NCBI GenBank assembly: GCA_023266235.1
Contig: JAHFRL010000025.1
Coordinates: forward strand, 1-47,850
Direction: 5' to 3'
DNA: 47,850 nt
Source of the DNA: Betaproteobacteria bacterium
GTDB lineage: Bacteria; Pseudomonadota; Gammaproteobacteria; Burkholderiales; SG8-41
The notes under the pieces were generated by a model. The model ran no database searches, had not been told where the DNA came from, and saw only the letters and a program-made list of their open reading frames with translations. Position 1 is the first letter of the stretch; every line of letters begins with the position of its first letter. Position numbers and translations under genes: made by a program. Shown here one piece after another: positions 44,138-47,850 of this stretch.

Positions 44138-45118
44138 CTAATTGGCTTTTGCGCCCGATTGCTTCACTACTTTGCCCCACTTGGCGATTTCCTGCCGCAG
44201 ATAGGTGCCGAACTGCTCGGGCGTGGTGCCGACCGGTTCCACGCCGTCGCCGGCCAGGCGTTGCGCCACGTCCGGCAGCCGCATCACGCGGTTTATCTCG
44301 CCATTGAGCTTCACGATGATTTCGCGCGGCGTCGCCGCTGGCGCCAACGCGCCGTACCAGCCGCTCGCCTCATAGCCCGGCACGGTCTCGGCGATCGTCG
44401 GCAGGTCCGGCACCGCGCTCGAGCGCTTGCCGCTCGTCACCGCCACCGCGCGCAGCCGGCCGCCTTTCACGTGCGGCATCGCCGACAGCATATTGTTGAA
44501 CATCAGCGCCACCTGTCCCGCCAGCAGATCGGTGGTGGCCGGCGCGGCGCCTTTGTACGGAATGTGAACCATCTTCACGCCCGTCATGCTGTTGAACAAT
44601 TCGCCCGCGAGATGCGGCATGCCGCCGGTGCTTGCCGACGCGTAATTGAGCTGGCCCGGTCGGCTGCGGGCGAGCGCAATAAGGTCCTGCACCGTCTTCA
44701 CGGGCAGCGCCGGGTGCACGACGAGGATGAACGGCGCTGCCGCCACCAGCGCGACGGGTGCGAGATCTTTCTCGACGTCATACGGCATCTTCGGAAAAAT
44801 GCTTGGCGTCACTGCATAAGTCACGGGCACCATCAGCAACGTATAGCCGTCGGGCGCGGCGCGGACCACGAGCTCGGCGCCTATCATGCCGCTCGCGCCC
44901 GGGCGATTATCGACGATAACCTGCTGGTTCAGAAACTCCGGGAGTTTTTGGCTGACGGTGCGCGCGAGCAGATCGGTGGGACCGCCCGCCGGGTAGCCGA
45001 CCACGATGCGGACACTCTTGAGCGGATAATCACCCGCTGACGGGCGCGCCGTCTGCGCCGCCGCGGGCCCGCACACCGCGAGCAGCGCGCTCAGGGCGAT
45101 CCGGTATGAAGGTTTCAT
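44138..45118 (-). CDS. TctC/Bug family periplasmic solute-binding protein
   Basis: A 326-residue receptor. Signal peptide (ALSALLAVCGPAAAQ), then YPLKSVRIVVGYPAGGPTDLLAR, VIVDNRPGASGMIGAE, APDGYTLLMV, and HIPYKGAAPATTDLLAGQV. Its ATG overlaps the stop of the upstream hydrolase by 4 bp, so receptor and hydrolase are made together. It is clearly diverged from its tandem neighbour in the ligand-loop region (PVTYAVTPSIFP against CTTANAINASLIP), suggesting different ligands. Confidence 0.9.
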   Translation of the reverse strand: MKPSYRIALSALLAVCGPAAAQTARPSAGDYPLKSVRIVVGYPAGGPTDLLARTVSQKLPEFLNQQVIVDNRPGASGMIGAELVVRAAPDGYTLLMVPVTYAVTPSIFPKMPYDVEKDLAPVALVAAAPFILVVHPALPVKTVQDLIALARSRPGQLNYASASTGGMPHLAGELFNSMTGVKMVHIPYKGAAPATTDLLAGQVALMFNNMLSAMPHVKGGRLRAVAVTSGKRSSAVPDLPTIAETVPGYEASGWYGALAPAATPREIIVKLNGEINRVMRLPDVAQRLAGDGVEPVGTTPEQFGTYLRQEIAKWGKVVKQSGAKAN

Positions 45119-45924
45119 TTTTGTCCGGTCTGCCCGGCAATAAATTCCAATGCTGCCAGCGCGCAGCGATCAGGGTAAGCGCCGGCGGCATGCCAGGCGT
45201 CGCCTTCGAGCACGAGCAGTTGCGAGTTCTTGATGCGCGGCTGCCACGCCTTGACGCTGTCCAGCGTGCGCAGCCCGCTGCCGGTCGTGGTGATGATCAG
45301 GGTCGGGCATTTTATGTTTTCGACGTCGGCCCTGATATCGAGGCTCGGCACCCAGCGCAGGTAGCTCTGCACGGTGGACAGCGGGGTTTTGCCCTGCAGA
45401 TTATCCACCCACCAGTCGACTTCGGCCTGTGCTATTTTGCTGCCGAGCCGTCCTTGCATGGTCTGCCGCGCCCAATCGCGCACGCCGTGCTGCTCGATGT
45501 GCCTGACCCAGTCGTCAACGCCGGCAGCCGAGGTGACCGGCGGCGTCACGCCGACCAGCGTCTCGACGAGATCCGGATGATCCGCCGCGAGTTTGAGCGC
45601 CATCGAGCCGCCGCTTTTCGCGCCGATAAGGTGCACGCGCGCGCAGCCGAGGTGGCGGATCAGCGCAACCAGGTCGGCGATCAGCAGATCCATGGTCCAC
45701 GTGAAATCGGCCGCCATCGGCGTCGAGCGGCCAAAGCCGCGCAAATCGACGCGCGCGACGCGATAGCGCCGCGCGAAATGCGGCACCCACGCGCGCCACG
45801 CCTCGCCGCTTTCGGCGAGCCCGTGCACGAACAATACAGTCGGCGGCTCGCACCACGGATCGGTGAAATCATCGACGCGGTAGTAGAGCTTGCAGCCGTC
45901 GGGGCGGTCGAGAAAGGCTTCCAT
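45115..45924 (-). CDS. Alpha/beta hydrolase
   Basis: A 269-residue hydrolase. The oxyanion strand is FVHGLAESGEAW; the nucleophile elbow reads IGAKSGGSMAL, giving A-K-S-G-G with Ala instead of the first Gly; the catalytic His is likely in GDAWHAAG. The acid position after TLIITTTGSGL is not obvious. RVDLRGFGRS is the usual strand-4 motif. Cytoplasmic by sequence. Coupling with a Bug receptor suggests hydrolysis of an ester or ring-cleavage product linked to the imported acid; substrate unknown. Confidence 0.85.
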   Translation of the reverse strand: MEAFLDRPDGCKLYYRVDDFTDPWCEPPTVLFVHGLAESGEAWRAWVPHFARRYRVARVDLRGFGRSTPMAADFTWTMDLLIADLVALIRHLGCARVHLIGAKSGGSMALKLAADHPDLVETLVGVTPPVTSAAGVDDWVRHIEQHGVRDWARQTMQGRLGSKIAQAEVDWWVDNLQGKTPLSTVQSYLRWVPSLDIRADVENIKCPTLIITTTGSGLRTLDSVKAWQPRIKNSQLLVLEGDAWHAAGAYPDRCALAALEFIAGQTGQK

Positions 45925-46030
45925 GTGAGTGTCAGTGATTGAGTGATTATGTGATTACGTGATTCGGTTGCCAACGGCCACGCAATTCGAGTTACTTCAA
46001 TCACCTAATCACTGAATCACCGAATTACCG
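45925..46030. repeat. Inverted short-period array 7
   Basis: Four octads GTGATTGA, GTGATTAT, GTGATTAC and GTGATTCG run from 45935 to 45966, and the inverse arm 45998-46030 has CAATCACC, TAATCACT, GAATCACC units. It lies between the ligase-fragment stop and the hydrolase start and includes that stop. Confidence 0.85.
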
Positions 46031-46166
46031 GTCTTGTAGTCCGAGATCGCTCAGCGCCTGCGCGCGCAGCTTGTTCTTCTGCACCTTGGCGCTGCCGGTC
46101 ATGCCGATCGCGTCGAAGCTGTCGACGATCTTCACGTAGCGCGGCACGCGGAAATTCGCCAGGCGC
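46025..46166 (-). pseudogene. C-terminal remnant of an AMP-forming acyl-CoA ligase
   Basis: The last 46 codons of a ligase: RLANFRVPRYVKIVDSFDAI, then GMTGSAKVQKNKLRAQALSD and a tail LGLQDR before the TAA. Homology to the ligase end at 47646-47850 breaks off sharply at 46166, where unrelated sequence begins, so the body of the gene is gone. The remnant keeps the catalytic Lys region (GSAKVQKNKL). Confidence 0.8.
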
Positions 46167-46193
46167 TATGTACCGCCGAATGTCGGTGAGGTG

Positions 46194-46967
46194 TTACCGT
46201 GGCTGCGCGTCAAGAAATTCGATAATGGGTTTGTTAAATGCCACCGGGTCATCAAATACACCCAAGTGTCCGGTGGGGATAATTCGTTCCACGGAACCGC
46301 TGATGAGCTTGGTGAGATCGTTGCTGAACTCTACGGGCGTGGTCCGATCGTGCCGCCCGCACATGACCAATGTCGGAGCCTTCACCTTGCTGCAATGCTC
46401 GGTGAAATCCGGGATCAGGATGCCGCGCAGGACATCCATGTAAGCAACTTTGGACGCAAGACAGATTGCAGAGACCAGTTCATCAACGGCTGACTTGGGG
46501 GTCGATGGCAAAAGCCTGGTCGCAACGTACTGGCGGGCATACTCGCGCGAGGACATGTAGCGAAAGCACTTCTCGGACTCTTCGATGCGCGCCTTCGAGT
46601 GCGTGCTGTACTTGGCAAAGGTATCAATCAACGTGAGCGACCGCACCATCCCGGGCCATTGCGAATTGAAGACGAGTGCGATGGGCCCACCCATGGAGTA
46701 GCCAACGATATGCGCCTTTTCTATGTCCAGCGCGTCGAGCCCCGCTTTGAGATCCTTGGCCCCGGTTGGGACATCCCAACGGCCATTAAATGTGGAAAAC
46801 CCAAAGCCGCGGTGGTCAAATGCGATGCAGGTGTAACGGTCCTTCAGCGCTTCGATCTGATGCCGCCATTGATACGTGAAGCCGCCCAGGAAATGCAGAA
46901 AGACAACGGCAGGTCCTTGCCCCTCTTTGACGTAGTTCAGTGTTTCCCCGTTCACGGAAATATGCAT
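46194..46967 (-). CDS. Alpha/beta hydrolase
   Basis: A 257-residue hydrolase starting MHISVNGETLNYVKEG after AAGGGGC. Oxyanion region FLHFLGGFTYQW, nucleophile elbow VGYSMGGP, acid in CGRHDRTTP, and His in TGHLGVFDDP make a complete triad. DHRGFGFSTFNGRWDVPT is the strand-4 segment. It resembles 3-oxoadipate enol-lactonase and related C-C or ester hydrolases, but pathway genes are not adjacent. Codon use is less GC-biased than its neighbours, and the gene lies in an insertion within a duplicated ligase locus, so recent acquisition is likely. An upstream ATG at 47066 is rejected for lack of homology. Confidence 0.87.
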   Translation of the reverse strand: MHISVNGETLNYVKEGQGPAVVFLHFLGGFTYQWRHQIEALKDRYTCIAFDHRGFGFSTFNGRWDVPTGAKDLKAGLDALDIEKAHIVGYSMGGPIALVFNSQWPGMVRSLTLIDTFAKYSTHSKARIEESEKCFRYMSSREYARQYVATRLLPSTPKSAVDELVSAICLASKVAYMDVLRGILIPDFTEHCSKVKAPTLVMCGRHDRTTPVEFSNDLTKLISGSVERIIPTGHLGVFDDPVAFNKPIIEFLDAQPR

Positions 46968-47116
46968 ACTTGCCCCTTTGGGTTTGACTTTCGATCTTGA
47001 TTTCCTGGATGGTGGCCACGCCGCCGGGCAAGCCGAACATGGCATTCTCGTTTGGCAGTCCACCACACGGCGTTCCGGTCAACCGCTTCGCTGCCAAATT
47101 CAGGGCGGGCCGCAGA

Positions 47117-47374
47117 TCAAAGCGGACCGTATCGCCGATAGACACTCTCGAGTAACGAATCGAACTGGCGCTGCGACAGTTCCACGCCGTGCTCCTGGCG
47201 TACTGACACTGCAATTTCCGGGTAATGCTTCCCCTGCCTGACCAGTCGAATTGCCGTGACGCAGGCATCCAACTCGGCCGGAATTTCAACCAGCCGGTCT
47301 CCCCACAGGGTATAACCGAACGGGATCTCGCCGCCGAGATAACGGCCGTCTTCAGCTACCTTCAACTCACTCAT
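47117..47374 (-). CDS. Small protein resembling the recombinase domain of serine recombinases
   Basis: An 85-residue protein: DGRYLGGEIPFGYTL near the start, then RLVEIPAE and a helix-turn-helix-like stretch IRLVRQGKHYPEIAVSVRQ, ending ESVYRRYGPL. The GG-x-x-PFGY plus LV-x-x-P-x-E pattern matches the DNA-binding recombinase domain that follows the catalytic resolvase domain in large serine recombinases. The catalytic domain is absent, so this is either a relic or a stand-alone DNA-binding protein. No clear ribosome site. Confidence 0.55.
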   Translation of the reverse strand: MSELKVAEDGRYLGGEIPFGYTLWGDRLVEIPAELDACVTAIRLVRQGKHYPEIAVSVRQEHGVELSQRQFDSLLESVYRRYGPL

Positions 47375-47645
47375 GGGAAATACACCCTATGTCGCGCTAT
47401 TGATCCATCCGGGAGGGGAAACTTGATTTGGTCCTACGAAGACCGCCCAAGCAATAATGCCCCGCCGATTTCTTGCTGAAGGATGATGCCTGCTTTTCGC
47501 CGGCGCTGCAATATAGACCGATAGGAATCAGCCGATTGCGTGATCACCCGGTTTGCGCAACTTGACGCACACAACTTCGGCTCCCTTAGGCTACTCAAAC
47601 TTGCGGAGACTGTCAGATTGAGCGGACTACACCTGATTACTGCTT
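47375..47645. other. Non-coding junction with lower GC
   Basis: About 270 bp between the recombinase-like gene and the ligase end. I see no gene, repeat or clear promoter. Base composition is closer to 50% GC than that of its surroundings, consistent with imported DNA. Confidence 0.5.
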
Positions 47646-47850
47646 CTACAACTGGAAGTCGAGCAGCGCCTGCGCGCGCAGCTTGTTCTTCTGCACCTTG
47701 GTGCTGCCCGTCATGCCGATCGCGTCGAACGAACCGATGATTTTCACGTAGCGCGGCACGCGGAAATTCGCCAAGCGCTCCTTGCTCCAGGCGATGATTT
47801 CATCCGGCGTTGCGTACGCGCCTTCGCGCAGGATTACGTCAGTCATATTT
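47646..47850 (-). CDS. AMP-forming acyl-CoA ligase, C-terminal end (gene runs off the right edge)
   Basis: The last 67 codons of an acyl-CoA synthetase: VILREGAYATPDEIIAWSKE, RLANFRVPRYVKIIGSFDAI, GMTGSTKVQKNKLRAQALLD, ending FQL. This is the mobile C-terminal domain; the Lys in STKVQKN is the adenylation lysine region. The frame is open to the edge, so most of the protein lies outside. The segment 47660-47788 is close to 90% identical by eye to the remnant at 46025-46166. Confidence 0.85.
   Translation of the reverse strand, partial: NMTDVILREGAYATPDEIIAWSKERLANFRVPRYVKIIGSFDAIGMTGSTKVQKNKLRAQALLDFQL

Overview
The window is GC-rich (roughly 60-65% by eye) and reads as a chromosomal segment of a betaproteobacterium, probably an uncultured Burkholderiales or Nitrosomonadales relative. 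The evidence is the gene order adk-kdsB-Trm112-lpxK-exbD-exbB//xseA, the hppA-pfp pair, and the many TctC/Bug-type solute receptors. Lineage is an inference from gene content; no rRNA or tRNA gene was found.\n\nLayout. (1) 1-6.5 kb is a catabolic island: a MmgE/PrpD gene cut by the left edge, divergent from PrpF, a truncated Bug receptor, a second MmgE/PrpD, a full Bug receptor and a BadI-like crotonase. A perfect palindromic operator lies between the divergent units. (2) 6.6-11.8 kb, minus strand, is a B12-dependent acyl-CoA mutase operon: small subunit, CoA ligase, MeaB-type G-protein and large subunit, followed by a gamma-carbonic anhydrase. Ile91/Asp118 in the large subunit point to 2-hydroxyisobutyryl-CoA mutase rather than methylmalonyl-CoA mutase. 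(3) 11.9-20.2 kb, minus strand, is core metabolism and envelope: K+-independent H+-pyrophosphatase, PPi-dependent phosphofructokinase, adenylate kinase, KdsB, a 59-residue Trm112-like protein, LpxK, ExbD and ExbB. (4) 20.2-29.6 kb: a 576-bp regulatory gap with paired DnaA boxes, xseA, an RND efflux pair, miaA and mutL. (5) 29.6-36.3 kb: pntAB, a fragment of another pntB, a chalcone-isomerase-like protein, an AMIN-domain amidase, tsaE and queG. (6) 36.4-47.85 kb is a second accessory region: a TctCBA transporter with an SDR, GNAT, a Tat-exported MsrB, a thiolase-DUF35 pair, two orphan Bug receptors with an alpha/beta hydrolase, and a rearranged acyl-CoA ligase locus containing a recombinase-like ORF.\n\nThe strongest candidate for something undescribed is structural. 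Seven spacers between co-directional minus-strand genes are filled by inverted, short-period repeat arrays. Each has its own repeat word but all share the same polarity: in the transcript, a purine-rich arm follows the upstream stop codon and a pyrimidine-rich arm precedes the next start. Other points for follow-up are the 2-hydroxyisobutyryl-CoA mutase operon, a perfect FNR-type site about 40 bp upstream of the predicted mutL start, and the duplicated ligase 3' ends.\n\nLimits: everything comes from reading the sequence and remembered family features. No alignment, search or folding program was run.
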